The notes: generated by a model not told the origin, from the letters alone. 64,000 nucleotides of DNA from Anaerocolumna sp. AGMB13020 (GCF_033100115.1 NZ_CP136910.1:3971001-4035000), one strand, 5' to 3'; shown: positions 24,169-33,600, counted from the first letter of the stretch. A program made the numbers and translations.

Positions 24169-24366
24169 ATGGCGAAAGCAAAAATCATACAGGAAGAAAA
24201 TATTGAACCTGTAACATTTACGAAGAAACAGTTAGCAGCAAGTAAAAAATATGCCGAAAAAAAAGATCTGCTCAATGCCCTGCTGGCAGAGGACAGAGCT
24301 TATTCAATATCGGAAGTCGAGGGAATTCTTGAGGGTTTCCTGAAAGGTAAGGTGATTTCATGTTAG
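24169..24366 (+). CDS. Small tail-cluster protein of unknown function
   Basis: About 65 residues, basic and helical, starting MAKAKIIQEENIEPVTFTKK. PBSX-like clusters often have a short gene directly before the sheath. The ATG at 24169 is 13 bases after GAGAAAGG; an ATG at 24157 is too close to it. The end overlaps the start of the sheath gene by seven bases, so the two are translationally coupled. No function can be assigned. Confidence 0.6.
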   Translation: MAKAKIIQEENIEPVTFTKKQLAASKKYAEKKDLLNALLAEDRAYSISEVEGILEGFLKGKVISC

Positions 24367-25670
24367 GTGGCGGAACATTTACAACACAAAACAAGGTAAT
24401 TCCTGGTGCTTACATTAATTTTGTAAGTGCTGCCAATGCTTCATTATCCTATTCTGACAGAGGGTTTGTAGCATTTCCACTGGTGCTCGATTGGGGTACA
24501 GATGGGGAGGTATTTACTGTAACACAGGGAGAGTTTCTGACAAACTCTCAGAAACTCTTTGGATACGCTTATACAAGTGATAAGTTAAAGGGCCTAAGAG
24601 ATTTATTCCAACATGCTCAGACCTGTTATTTCTACAAATTAAATGGGGGAGTGAAAGCCTCCAATGCATTTGCAACAGCAAAGTGTAAAGGAGTAAGAGG
24701 CAACAGTCTCAAGACAGTTATTGCCGTGAACGCAGACGATAATGACAAATTTGATGTAGCCACTTATCTGGATACAGCCCTGGTGGATTCTCAGACCGTT
24801 GCAGCGGCATCTGAACTGGTGGCAAATGATTATGTGGAGCCTGTAAAAACAGCTGAACTTGCAGTTACAGCCGGAACACCACTAACAGGAGGCACCAATG
24901 GGGAAGCAGTGACAGGTACAGATTATCAGAATTTCTTAGCAAAGATTGAAAGTTATTCTTTTAACATCCTGGCCTGCCCATCTGATGTAGCAGAAGTAAT
25001 TGCTTTGTTTGTGGCTTTTACCAAACGTATGAGAAATGAAGTGGGTGTAAAGTTCCAGACAATCGTATATCGTACGGCAGCAGATGATGAAGGTGTAATC
25101 AATTTAAAAAATGCTATTACGGATAATAACGTAGATTTCCCGGTATATTCCTTAATGTACTGGCTGGCCGGCAGGGAAGCAGCCTGCGAAGTAAATAAAG
25201 ATCTGACGAACAAAGCCTATACTGGAGAATTTAAGGTTGATACCAATTATAGTCAGCAGGCTTTAGCCCAGGGAATAGGTGCCGGTGAGCTGCTGTTCCA
25301 TAAGGTAGGGGATAGCATCAGGGTTTTAAATGATATTAATTCCCTGATTTCCTTTACAGAAGAAAAGAGCAGGGATTTTTCGAACAACCAGGTTATCAGA
25401 GTTCTGGATCAGGTAGGCAATGACATTGCTGCGATTTTCAACACGAAATACATAGGGAATATTCAGAACAACAGTGCCGGCCAGAGTCTGCTTTGGAATG
25501 ATGTTATTAGCTATTTGGATGCATTATCACAGATCGGTGCCATTGAAGGAATTATAAAGGATGAGGTTATTGTTTCACAAGGTACTGCAAAAGATTCAGT
25601 TGTTGTAACTTGCCCGGTTACCCCGGTAGCAGCTATGAAGAAGCTGTACATGGAAGTTGCTGTAAATTAA
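24360..25670 (+). CDS. Contractile tail sheath protein (XkdK-like)
   Basis: A 436-residue protein that would form the contracting outer sheath. The N-terminus GGGTFTTQNKVIPGAYINFV is the standard start of Firmicutes myovirus/PBSX sheaths. The variable domain (about 90-230) is followed by the conserved C-terminal domain with RVLDQVGNDIAAIFNTKYIG (about 341-360) and a final beta segment that links subunits. Length matches XkdK-type sheaths. Its presence together with tube, gp25 and gpJ homologues shows the particle is contractile, not siphovirus-like. Confidence 0.93.
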   Translation: MLGGGTFTTQNKVIPGAYINFVSAANASLSYSDRGFVAFPLVLDWGTDGEVFTVTQGEFLTNSQKLFGYAYTSDKLKGLRDLFQHAQTCYFYKLNGGVKASNAFATAKCKGVRGNSLKTVIAVNADDNDKFDVATYLDTALVDSQTVAAASELVANDYVEPVKTAELAVTAGTPLTGGTNGEAVTGTDYQNFLAKIESYSFNILACPSDVAEVIALFVAFTKRMRNEVGVKFQTIVYRTAADDEGVINLKNAITDNNVDFPVYSLMYWLAGREAACEVNKDLTNKAYTGEFKVDTNYSQQALAQGIGAGELLFHKVGDSIRVLNDINSLISFTEEKSRDFSNNQVIRVLDQVGNDIAAIFNTKYIGNIQNNSAGQSLLWNDVISYLDALSQIGAIEGIIKDEVIVSQGTAKDSVVVTCPVTPVAAMKKLYMEVAVN

Positions 25671-25690
25671 AAGAAAGAAGGTAAAAAAAT

Positions 25691-26167
25691 ATGGCGAATG
25701 CTATTATGAATGCTCAGGACGCAATTAGTGCCTCACTGGCTGAATGCTATGTAACGATTGGGACGCAAGTATATAATTTCATGCAGGCTATCAATCTTGA
25801 AGCTAAAATGGAAAAGACCAAATCAGAAGTTCCGATTCTTGGTAGGACTGGAAAGGGTAATAAGACTACAGGATGGAAGGGAACCGGATCAGCAACCTTC
25901 CATTATAATACGTCAATCTTTAGAAGTTTACTATATGATTATAAGAACTCAGGAAAGGATATGTATTTTGATATACAGATAATAAATTCTGATCCTACTT
26001 CTACTATTGGCACCCAGGAAATTATACTAAAAGGTTGTAATATGGATGGAGGGATACTCGCAAAATTTGATGCCGATGGTGAGTATCTTGAGGAGGATAT
26101 GGACTTTACCTTTGAAGATTGGGAAATGAAGAAAGGTTTTGATGTAATAAAAGGAATGCGTATGTAA
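25691..26167 (+). CDS. Tail tube protein (XkdM-like)
   Basis: A 158-residue protein of the XkdM family, the inner tube pushed through the target envelope when the sheath contracts. Features: MNAQDAISASLAECYVTIG near the start, the conserved EVPILGRTGKGNKTTGWKGTG region (about 47-66, broken here), then FHYNTSIFRSLL and FEDWEMKKGF. It directly follows the sheath by 20 bases, the constant order of such clusters. Confidence 0.92.
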   Translation: MANAIMNAQDAISASLAECYVTIGTQVYNFMQAINLEAKMEKTKSEVPILGRTGKGNKTTGWKGTGSATFHYNTSIFRSLLYDYKNSGKDMYFDIQIINSDPTSTIGTQEIILKGCNMDGGILAKFDADGEYLEEDMDFTFEDWEMKKGFDVIKGMRM

Positions 26168-26501
26168 GTCATAGAGACTGTTGCATTTAAAGTAATTTAG
26201 CGGAAGAGCTCCAGGTTCACTGCCACACACAGGATATCTGCACATTATTAGCAGGTGAAGAATTAATCGCAAGAATAGTTCCTTACAGGCATGATAGATA
26301 AATATCGTCTTTCAACGGTGTATTGCAGGAGAACCAGGAGTCTCTTCCCATTTTATGTTGAATATAAGTTGAATTTAAGTATATTCCTTCAAAGCAATGA
26401 AAGCATAGATAAGAAGATTATTTATGTTTTGGCAGGTATTATACTTCATTCACCTTATATGATTGCTATTTATCTTATTACAATAATCGGAGGATATAAA
26501 T
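26168..26501 (+). other. Gene-free gap inside the tail operon
   Basis: A 334-base stretch between the tube and tail-chaperone genes without a supportable gene. An open frame at 26291-26509 has no ribosome-binding site or recognisable similarity. The flanking operon is otherwise tightly packed, so a lost gene or regulatory RNA is possible. Only the CGGAGG site for the next gene is clear. Confidence 0.4.
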
Positions 26502-26930
26502 ATGAGTGAATTGAGTATGTTCTTTGCGGAAAACGCATTAAAAGAGGAAAATGTGAAATTTGTAGCATCAAAGAGGTTTCTGAAAAAGTCCGGTAAGCCG
26601 GTGGAGTGGGAATTGTGCTGTATTTCTTCCAAAGAGGACGAAGATATCCGAAAAGCCTGCACCAGGAAAGTGCCGGTACCCGGGAGAAAAGGTCAGTTTA
26701 CAACAGAAACCGATGGGAATATGTATCTTGGCAAACTGGCAGCAAAATGCGTAGTGTATCCTGAGCTTAACGATGCCGGGTTACAGAATTCCTATGGTGT
26801 ATTAGGTGCTGACAACCTGTTAAAGGTTATGCTTAAGAGCGGAGAGTATTCCGACCTTATACTAAAAGTCCAGGAAATCAACGGATTTAATACGGATACG
26901 GAAGAGCTGGTAGAAGAAGCAAAAAACTAA
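26502..26930 (+). CDS. Tail assembly chaperone, short form (XkdN-like)
   Basis: A 142-residue protein of the XkdN type: MSELSMFFAENALKEENVKF, VASKRFLKKSGKPVEWELC and a middle GNMYLGKLAAKCVVYPELND. It is equivalent to lambda gpG: it coats the tape measure and recruits tube subunits during tail assembly. The last codons GCA AAA AAC TAA form a canonical -1 slippery heptamer A-AAA-AAC immediately before the stop, allowing a longer product. RBS CGGAGG. Confidence 0.87.
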   Translation: MSELSMFFAENALKEENVKFVASKRFLKKSGKPVEWELCCISSKEDEDIRKACTRKVPVPGRKGQFTTETDGNMYLGKLAAKCVVYPELNDAGLQNSYGVLGADNLLKVMLKSGEYSDLILKVQEINGFNTDTEELVEEAKN

Positions 26931-27106
26931 TTGAAACCGACGGCGAGGCAAGTATTCTTTATTACTGTATACTGAAGCTCCATTGGAAACCATGGGAGTA
27001 CATGCAGCTAAGTCTTAAGGAAAAGGCCTTTGTCATCGCGTCGGTTGAAAAGAAGATCAAAGCTGACCGGGAAGCGGATAGAAGAGCCAGAGCAAAGAGA
27101 AAGTAG
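26502..27106 (+). CDS. Tail assembly chaperone, frameshifted long form (gpGT-like)
   Basis: If ribosomes slip -1 on A-AAA-AAC (26921-26927), translation continues from 26927 in an open frame to TAG at 27104-27106. This adds about 59 residues, including LIETDGEASILYYCILKLHW, a helical segment LSLKEKAFVIASVEKKIKAD and a basic tail RRARAKRK. The downstream frame has no own start with a ribosome-binding site and fills the gap up to the tape measure, as expected for a gpG/gpGT pair. The heptamer and both frames are seen directly; efficiency is unknown. Confidence 0.82.
26921..26927 (+). other. Programmed -1 ribosomal frameshift site
   Basis: Heptamer A AAA AAC read in the zero frame as GCA-AAA-AAC, directly followed by the TAA stop. 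It matches the most slippery X-XXY-YYZ class. The stop right after it can itself promote slipping. Confidence 0.82.
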
Positions 27107-27113
27107 GTGAGAT

Positions 27114-29384
27114 ATGGGGTCAGTAGAAAACGCCATCGAGGTATACGATGGGGCAACACTAGCACTGCAGAACATGAATACTGCCTTGGCAAGAACAGGG
27201 CAGCGTTTTGATGATGCCTTTAGCGGAGGCCGCTTCGGTGCTGCTTTAAATGGCCTTAATATGATTAATGTATTCATAGATAAGATAGAAACTAACATTG
27301 ACCACAGCACGACTACACAGAAGGCCTTCGTTCATGAGATTAATCTGGGTACGCAGGCAGAAGCGAAATTGCAAGCACAAATTGCAGCATCCAACGATGA
27401 ACAAAAGAAGATTCTAAGTCCTATCGAAGAAGCCATAAAGCTTCAGAATAAATTGACAGAATCATTAAGCAATAGTACTTCAGCAGTCGTTGCATTGGTT
27501 GATAAAGCCAAAAGCATTGGAGTATCTTTTCTTGATACGGGCAAAAAGATAATGGGCGCATCTGATGAAATGAACCAGACGAAAATGAAGCTGGATGCTA
27601 TAAATAAAGGATTACAAACCTCAGAACAATTTTCCCAGAAGGTCTTTGAAGCCGCTGAGCGGTCCAGAACAAGTTATGCAGATACCGCTGATATGGTCTA
27701 TGCACTTGGTACAAAAGCGAAAGGTGCCTTTAGCAATGAGGATGAATTGATTGCTTTCACTGAATTAATGAATAAGAATTATAAGATTGGTGGTGCTAGT
27801 GCACAAGACCAGGCAAATTCCATGTCGAAGTTATCAGAAGCAATGAGTGCGGGCGGTATTCAGGGAGATGGATATAAGGATATCTTACAAAATGCTCCAT
27901 TACTGGCCGCATCTATCGAAGATTACATGACAAATGTACAGAAGGCAAAGGGATCTATGGGAGATTGGGCAGCGGAAGGTTTACTGACTGCTGATGTAAT
28001 CAAAGCTGCTATGTTTCTTTCAGGTCAAACGGTAGAAGAGCAGTTCGGTAAGCTACCAATTACCTGGGCAGAGGTAAGTAACAGCATTAAGGACAATGGG
28101 CAGATGGCTTTCCAGGCTGTATTGGAAAAGATAGGGAAAATAACAGGGAGTACCGCATTTCAGACTTTTAAGAACAATTTGATAACTGGGTTTCAAGCTA
28201 TAGGTATGGTTGCTTCCCAGCTCTTTGATGTAATAGCCGGAATCGGAAACTTCTTTACGGACAATTGGGGGATGATAGCACCTTTTATTTACGGTATAGT
28301 TGTAGCTGTGGTGATATATACAGGGGTTTTGACTGCTCTGAATATTGTGCAGGGCATATCAAATGGCTTAAAGGCGGCAGCAGCACTGAGAGCGGGGATT
28401 TTAGCAACGCAACAGGCATTTGCAGCAGGGGCAACCTTTACTGAAATGGTTGCAGTTCAAGGATTAAATGCGGCGCTTTTAGCTTGTCCGTTGACTTGGA
28501 TTATACTAGTAATCATAGCTGTTATAGCAATTATTTATGGTGTCGTAGCTGCAATAAACCATTTCGCAGGTACATCTTTAAGTGCGACTGGTTTAATTGC
28601 AGGAGCGTTCATGTGGCTTGCAGCACTTATTGCTAATGTATTTATAGGTGCTATAAATGGGATGATTCAATACTTCTATACCACTTTTGTAGAACCTTTC
28701 ATCGGAATCTTCGAATGGATTTTTAATGTAATAAATGGTGGATTTGACAGCTTGGGTGGTGCAGTTGCAAATTTAATTGGACAAATTATCTCCTGGTTTC
28801 TGTCTTTGGGGATGATCGTAACGAAAATTATCGATGCAATTTTTGGTACCGATTGGACTGCTGGCCTTGAAGGTTTGAAAGGTACTGTCCTTTCGTGGGG
28901 GAAAAACGAGAATTCAATTACGTTAAATCGAAACGCACCAGAGATAAATTATAGGGTTGATATGACAGATGCATTTGATGGTGGGTATAATGGGGGGAGC
29001 AAATTGTTTAATTCAAAGGATGAGAAAAATGAATTACAAGACCCGTACACTAATTTTATAGATAATTCTTCAGGCAACCCTTTGATTAATCCTACCGTTA
29101 ATCCTCTTGACAATTCGAATAATTCAGACCTTTACGACAATGTATCAACAACTGCCGATAATACAAGTAAAATGGCTGAAAAAGTGAATATAAGTGATGA
29201 GGATCTGAAATATCTCCATGATGTGGCAGAGCGGGATGCAATTAATCGATTTACAACCTCGGAAATTAAGGTTGACATGATCAATAACAACAGTATCAAA
29301 GGAACGAGAGATATCGACGGAATTGTAGAATACCTAAAAAATGAAGTTGAAACAGCAATGAGCAGTTCCGCAGAGGGGGTGTAG
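27114..29384 (+). CDS. Tail tape measure protein
   Basis: A 756-residue protein that sets tail length and occupies the tube lumen. Long helical N-terminal part (to about 170), then the conserved tape-measure domain with IGVSFLDTGKKIMGASDEMN, YADTADMVYALGTKAKGAF and SKLSEAMSAGGIQGDGYKDI (about 138-260). Hydrophobic transmembrane-like segments lie at about 385-410, 460-482 and 495-520. The C-terminus is polar and Asn-rich. By the usual scaling of about 0.15 nm per residue, the tail would be near 110 nm. Start 27114 has only a weak AGGTGAG site. Confidence 0.9.
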   Translation: MGSVENAIEVYDGATLALQNMNTALARTGQRFDDAFSGGRFGAALNGLNMINVFIDKIETNIDHSTTTQKAFVHEINLGTQAEAKLQAQIAASNDEQKKILSPIEEAIKLQNKLTESLSNSTSAVVALVDKAKSIGVSFLDTGKKIMGASDEMNQTKMKLDAINKGLQTSEQFSQKVFEAAERSRTSYADTADMVYALGTKAKGAFSNEDELIAFTELMNKNYKIGGASAQDQANSMSKLSEAMSAGGIQGDGYKDILQNAPLLAASIEDYMTNVQKAKGSMGDWAAEGLLTADVIKAAMFLSGQTVEEQFGKLPITWAEVSNSIKDNGQMAFQAVLEKIGKITGSTAFQTFKNNLITGFQAIGMVASQLFDVIAGIGNFFTDNWGMIAPFIYGIVVAVVIYTGVLTALNIVQGISNGLKAAAALRAGILATQQAFAAGATFTEMVAVQGLNAALLACPLTWIILVIIAVIAIIYGVVAAINHFAGTSLSATGLIAGAFMWLAALIANVFIGAINGMIQYFYTTFVEPFIGIFEWIFNVINGGFDSLGGAVANLIGQIISWFLSLGMIVTKIIDAIFGTDWTAGLEGLKGTVLSWGKNENSITLNRNAPEINYRVDMTDAFDGGYNGGSKLFNSKDEKNELQDPYTNFIDNSSGNPLINPTVNPLDNSNNSDLYDNVSTTADNTSKMAEKVNISDEDLKYLHDVAERDAINRFTTSEIKVDMINNNSIKGTRDIDGIVEYLKNEVETAMSSSAEGV

Positions 29385-29385
29385 A

Positions 29386-30381
29386 ATGTATAAGTTTTAT
29401 ATGGGAAAGGTGTTGCTGCCAATTCCTCCATCAAAGCTGCAAACGACAATAAATAATCAGAATAAAACAGTTAATTTGATGAACGAGGGTGAAGTCAATA
29501 TAATAAAAACTCCGGGTCTTACCTCCATTAAGTTTGATATAATCTTACCCCTGTATACGTGGTATCCTTTTGCTAAGTATGAAAATTCTTTTCAACCGGC
29601 AGGGTATTATCTGGAATATTTTGAAAAGCTTAAATTCATGGGCACACCATTTGAGTTTATAGTAAATAGATACAAAGAAAATTCTGAACCAATAATGAGT
29701 CGGGATATTATGTGGACAAATATGCTGGTAGTGTTAGAGAACTACACGTTTACAGAATCAAAAGACAATGCGCCGGACTTGGATGTTTCTATTGAATTAA
29801 AAGAATATATAAAGTATGAGACCCTGGTTAAGAAATTCGACATCAAGACAAAAAAAGAATTAAGCAGTACAAAAAAAGAAAATAAGGCAAAGAATACGAT
29901 TCCGAACACTTACACTGTAAAAAAAGGAGATACTCTATGGGCGATAGCCAAGAAGCTTCTTGGAGATGGTGCGAAGTGCTGGAATCTCGCAAAATTAAAT
30001 GGAATTAGTAATCCCAATAAGCTGTCTGTTGGTCAGGTACTGAAGATACAGGATGTAAAAGCATCTTCTGCACCGGCTTCCGCATCGAATCCTACAAAGA
30101 CCAGCTCACCTACAAAGAATAATTCATCCTCTAATACGAACACCTCTACGAAGCCTACTACAACTACAGTTAAAACGATTACACCATCAGCAGCAAATAA
30201 CAAACCCCCCCTGCCTAATCTGTCATATTGGAATTACACTTATGATGTCTTAAAAGATTTAACTGGGATAAAAGATGCAAACACCGCAGTATGGACGGAG
30301 TACAAGGGATATAGCAGTAAACGAGAACTTCCTAAAAGATCACTAAGAGATTTGAAAAAATTAGGAAAAGGAGGGAAATAG
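29386..30381 (+). CDS. LysM-containing tail/baseplate protein (XkdP-like)
   Basis: A 331-residue protein. N-terminal XkdP-type domain (about 1-145; GKVLLPIPPSKLQTTINNQN, GEVNIIKTPGLTSIKFDIIL), a LysM peptidoglycan-binding repeat (about 175-222; YTVKKGDTLWAIAKKLLGDG), then a Ser/Thr/Pro-rich linker and a basic end. In PBSX-like particles this protein sits between tape measure and hub and helps the tube tip reach peptidoglycan. It starts two bases after the tape measure stop, with GAGGGGG upstream. Confidence 0.9.
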   Translation: MYKFYMGKVLLPIPPSKLQTTINNQNKTVNLMNEGEVNIIKTPGLTSIKFDIILPLYTWYPFAKYENSFQPAGYYLEYFEKLKFMGTPFEFIVNRYKENSEPIMSRDIMWTNMLVVLENYTFTESKDNAPDLDVSIELKEYIKYETLVKKFDIKTKKELSSTKKENKAKNTIPNTYTVKKGDTLWAIAKKLLGDGAKCWNLAKLNGISNPNKLSVGQVLKIQDVKASSAPASASNPTKTSSPTKNNSSSNTNTSTKPTTTTVKTITPSAANNKPPLPNLSYWNYTYDVLKDLTGIKDANTAVWTEYKGYSSKRELPKRSLRDLKKLGKGGK

Positions 30382-30382
30382 A

Positions 30383-31366
30383 ATGCAATTATTTATTGAA
30401 AACAATAATAATTTATATTTTCCTTCTGTTCTGGATGGTGTTAAGTGGACAACGGAGAGAAAAGGTACACCAGGAGTTTTGACTTTTTCTGTTATAAAGG
30501 ATGAAGCGCTTGCTTTTACAGAAGGGAATTCTATTTCATTTCAATATGATGATGAAAAAGTGTTTTATGGATTTGTATTTTCCAAGAAACGCACAAAGGC
30601 TAATATCATTGAAGTTACAGCATATGATCAGTTAAGGTATCTGAAGAATAAAGATACATACACCTATGAGAATAAAAAAGCCAGTGAGGTTATAAAGATG
30701 CTGGCAGCAGATTTCAAGCTTCAGGTAGGAGAGATCGAGGATACGCAATATGTCATACCTTCCAGGGATGAAGATAACCAGACTCTCTTTGATATCATAA
30801 ATACGGCACTTACCTTAACTACGACTGCCAAAGGCTTGTTATATACCATGTATGATGATCATGGAAAATTGACCTTAAAAAGCATGGAAAATATGACATT
30901 AGATATCTTGATCTGCAATGAAAGCGGAGAGGATTTTGACTACAGTTCCAGTATTGATACGAACACATATAACCGAATCAAAATAGTCTATAATAGTGAT
31001 TCCTTAGGAAACCGAGAGGTGTTTGTAGAGCAAAGTGATGAGAATGTTGATAAGTGGGGGGTTTTACAATACTATGAATCAATCAGTGGTGATTCTAATA
31101 CCAGTATTGAGCAAATAAAAGCTTCAACAAGAAAGAAAGCTACTACACTGCTTCATTTCTACAATACAAAAACTAGAAGCTTATCCTTTAAAAATCTGTT
31201 TGGAGATACCAGGGTAAGAGCGGGATCAAGAGTTTATGTTAATATGAACCTGGGGGATATCGTTCTTAAGGATTATATGCTTGTCAACCGAGTAACACAT
31301 ACTTACAACAAAGACAGTCATTTTATGGACCTGGATTTATTAGGAGGTGGTATCTATGGCCAGTGA
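30383..31366 (+). CDS. Baseplate hub protein (XkdQ-like, gp27/gpD type)
   Basis: A 327-residue protein of the XkdQ family, forming the trimeric hub at the tube tip. Typical features: FYGFVFSKKRTKANIIEVTAY, the internal DEDNQTLFDIINTALTLT and a C-terminal beta-rich region ending RVTHTYNKDSHFMDLDLLGG. Starts two bases after the LysM gene and overlaps the next gene, so it is tightly coupled. Confidence 0.9.
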   Translation: MQLFIENNNNLYFPSVLDGVKWTTERKGTPGVLTFSVIKDEALAFTEGNSISFQYDDEKVFYGFVFSKKRTKANIIEVTAYDQLRYLKNKDTYTYENKKASEVIKMLAADFKLQVGEIEDTQYVIPSRDEDNQTLFDIINTALTLTTTAKGLLYTMYDDHGKLTLKSMENMTLDILICNESGEDFDYSSSIDTNTYNRIKIVYNSDSLGNREVFVEQSDENVDKWGVLQYYESISGDSNTSIEQIKASTRKKATTLLHFYNTKTRSLSFKNLFGDTRVRAGSRVYVNMNLGDIVLKDYMLVNRVTHTYNKDSHFMDLDLLGGGIYGQ

Positions 31367-31622
31367 GGGATTAATACCGCTGCTTAAGAGGGTAGCGTTA
31401 GAAGCAGTCGATGCGAGTAAACCAACAGTTGTACTTTATGGGACGGTAAGCGGCATCAACCCGCTAACCATTTATCTGGAGCAAAAACGTACTATAACAA
31501 GGGGATTTTTGGTGGTTACGGATAAGGTAAAGAACCTGGTGGTTGGTGATAAAGTAGTTATGATTCGCATGCAGGGTGGGCAGAAGTATATCATAATGGA
31601 TAAGGTGGTGTCGGATGGCTGA
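31356..31622 (+). CDS. DUF2577-family baseplate protein (XkdR-like)
   Basis: A small protein of 88 residues with the DUF2577 pattern (LKRVALEAVDASKPTVVLYG, then VGDKVVMIRMQGGQKYIIMDK), an OB-like beta fold. It lies between the hub and the gp25-like gene as in PBSX, and probably forms part of the spike/hub. Start 31356 (MASEGLIPLL) follows AGGAGG; it overlaps xkdQ by 11 bases and the next gene by eight. Confidence 0.85.
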   Translation: MASEGLIPLLKRVALEAVDASKPTVVLYGTVSGINPLTIYLEQKRTITRGFLVVTDKVKNLVVGDKVVMIRMQGGQKYIIMDKVVSDG

Positions 31623-32004
31623 TTTTGAATACACAGAAGTTGAGGTGGTAGAGCAACCCAGTAAAACTTACCGGCTTGACTTAGCGAATAATAGAATGCT
31701 AGGTAAAGTAGATGGATTGGAAGCAATCAAGCAGGCAATCTATTTAAGGCTTAGTACTGAGAGAGAGGATTATCTAATCTATAGCGAGGATTATGGGATA
31801 CAGCTTGAAGATCTGGTTGGTGAACCTGATGCCTATGTGCTGCCTACCTTACAGAGAAGAATAGCAGAAGCGCTGTTGCGGGATGAGAGGGTACTTGGAG
31901 TTGATGATTTTTACTTTACGGAGGAAAAGGGAAGCGTAACTGCGGCCTTTACCGTTCGTACTGATTGGGGGGATATAGTGATGGAAAAGGAGGTGGATTA
32001 CTGA
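31615..32004 (+). CDS. DUF2634 / gp25-like sheath initiator (XkdS-like)
   Basis: A 129-residue protein of the XkdS/DUF2634 family. The core GLEAIKQAIYLRLSTEREDY and YSEDYGIQLEDLVGEP match T4 gp25-like proteins that start sheath polymerisation at the baseplate. It overlaps both neighbours by a few bases. Together with sheath and gpJ homologues it confirms a contractile baseplate. Confidence 0.9.
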   Translation: MADFEYTEVEVVEQPSKTYRLDLANNRMLGKVDGLEAIKQAIYLRLSTEREDYLIYSEDYGIQLEDLVGEPDAYVLPTLQRRIAEALLRDERVLGVDDFYFTEEKGSVTAAFTVRTDWGDIVMEKEVDY

Positions 32005-33059
32005 TGTATGAAGCAAATACTTATGATGCCATTCTCGAACGAATGCTGGAACAGATCCCGGATTCTATTGATAAAAGAGAAGGAAGTATCATCTTTGATG
32101 CCTTGGCACCGGTAGCAGTGGAGCTGACACAGACCTACATAGAAATGGATGCAATCTTAAATGAAGCTTTCGCGGACACAGCGTCCAGAGAATATCTGAT
32201 TAAGAGGGCAGCTGAAAGAGGTCTTGCACCTTCTGCTGCAACCTATACAGTTGCGAAAGGCGAATTTAATATGGATCTAGCTGTTGGTGACAGGTTTAGC
32301 TGCGGAGATTATAATTATGCCGCATCGGAAAAGATATCAACCGGTATATGGAAACTGACCTGTGAAACTCCAGGAAGTACACCAAATGGCAATCTTGGCA
32401 TGCTGATACCCATTGACTACATAGATGGACTGACAACGGCTGCTTTGACTGAAATATTGATACCAGGTGAAGACGAAGAGGAAACCGAAGATTTCAGAAG
32501 CAGATACTTTGCAACTCTTTCGACCAAATCTTTTGGCGGGAACAAAGCGGATTATATCGAAAAAGTAAACGCTGTTTCCGGTGTTGGCGGAGTAAAAGTG
32601 TATCCTGTGTGGAATGGCGGAGGAACAGTAAAACTGGTAATCATTAATTCGGATTATGGGAAAGCAACAACAACCTTAATTGATACTGTGCAGACAATGG
32701 TTGACCCGACTATAAATAGAGGCGGGGGCAACGGTCTTGCACCGATTGGTCATATAGTAACGGTTGAGACTGTTACAGAGACCAAAGTCAATCTTACGTT
32801 TAACATAACATATCAGGAGGGGTACTCCTTTCATGAAGTAGAGAGCTATATCACCGGAGTAATCGATAATTATTTCTTAGAACTGTGTAAAACCTGGGAT
32901 GATAATGACAGCTTGATTATACGTATCTCTCAGTTGGAGTCAAGGTTACTGAATGTTACAGGAGTTGTTGATGTTACAGGTACAACCATTAATGGAGAGG
33001 CATCTAATCTGGTTTTATCCGCTGATGCTATTCCGGTAAGGGGGACGGTAATTGGATAG
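32004..33059 (+). CDS. Baseplate J-like wedge protein (XkdT-like)
   Basis: A 351-residue baseplate_J family protein. N-terminal ILERMLEQIPDSIDKREGSI and AFADTASREYLIKRAAERGL, a central domain with ETEDFRSRYFATLSTKSFGG and the metal-binding-like C-terminal part ending in NLVLSADAIPV. It builds baseplate wedges linking sheath initiator to fibres. The start is the ATG at 32004, overlapping the previous stop as TGATG, with AAAAGGAGG nine bases upstream. Confidence 0.92.
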   Translation: MYEANTYDAILERMLEQIPDSIDKREGSIIFDALAPVAVELTQTYIEMDAILNEAFADTASREYLIKRAAERGLAPSAATYTVAKGEFNMDLAVGDRFSCGDYNYAASEKISTGIWKLTCETPGSTPNGNLGMLIPIDYIDGLTTAALTEILIPGEDEEETEDFRSRYFATLSTKSFGGNKADYIEKVNAVSGVGGVKVYPVWNGGGTVKLVIINSDYGKATTTLIDTVQTMVDPTINRGGGNGLAPIGHIVTVETVTETKVNLTFNITYQEGYSFHEVESYITGVIDNYFLELCKTWDDNDSLIIRISQLESRLLNVTGVVDVTGTTINGEASNLVLSADAIPVRGTVIG

Positions 33060-33600
33060 GGAGATAAATCTGATAGAGTACCTTCCCGGTGTACTGAGAG
33101 AAATAAAAGAATTCAAAGCTCTTTCAGCAGCGGAAAATGCAGAGGTCATCGGGCTGTGGGAAGAACTTGAAAATGTACTGGATGACCAGTTTGTTAATGA
33201 GTCTACATTAAACGGGGTTAAGAGATGGGAACGTATCTTAGGGATAAAAGCACTTGATACGGATACATTGAGTGACCGAAAATTCAGGATATTGACCAGG
33301 TTGAATGAGCAGCTTCCGTATACTTATACTAACCTGGAAGCACAATTGAATCTTTTGTGTGGGAGAGATGGGTATAAGCTTATTTTAGACAGTAGTGCAT
33401 ATGCTTTGACTGTTAAAGTGGCTTTAACTGCCAAGAAAAAATATGCTGAGGTTGGTAACCTGCTTGATCGGGTGGTGCCGTGTAATATTGTAATAACATT
33501 ATTACTATTATATAACCAGCATAGTACACTGAATCAATATACACACATTAAGTTAAGCCAATATAAACACAGTGAAGTAAGAGAGGAGGTCTTGAATTAA
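33052..33600 (+). CDS. YmfQ/DUF2313-like baseplate protein
   Basis: A 182-residue protein of the YmfQ family: NLIEYLPGVLREIKEFKALS, WEELENVLDDQFVNESTLNG, RWERILGI and FRILTRLNEQLPYTYTNLE. In PBSX-like clusters it always sits between gpJ and the tail fibre and connects fibres to the wedge. Start is TTG at 33052, inside the end of the gpJ gene, with GGGGG upstream. The last 30 residues (QHSTLNQYTHIKLSQYKHSE) are unusual and polar. Confidence 0.88.
   Translation: MDREINLIEYLPGVLREIKEFKALSAAENAEVIGLWEELENVLDDQFVNESTLNGVKRWERILGIKALDTDTLSDRKFRILTRLNEQLPYTYTNLEAQLNLLCGRDGYKLILDSSAYALTVKVALTAKKKYAEVGNLLDRVVPCNIVITLLLLYNQHSTLNQYTHIKLSQYKHSEVREEVLN

Noticed and set aside
26291..26509. A 72-codon open frame in the gap before the tail chaperone
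   Set aside because: No ribosome-binding site, no family resemblance, and it runs into the next gene's start region.
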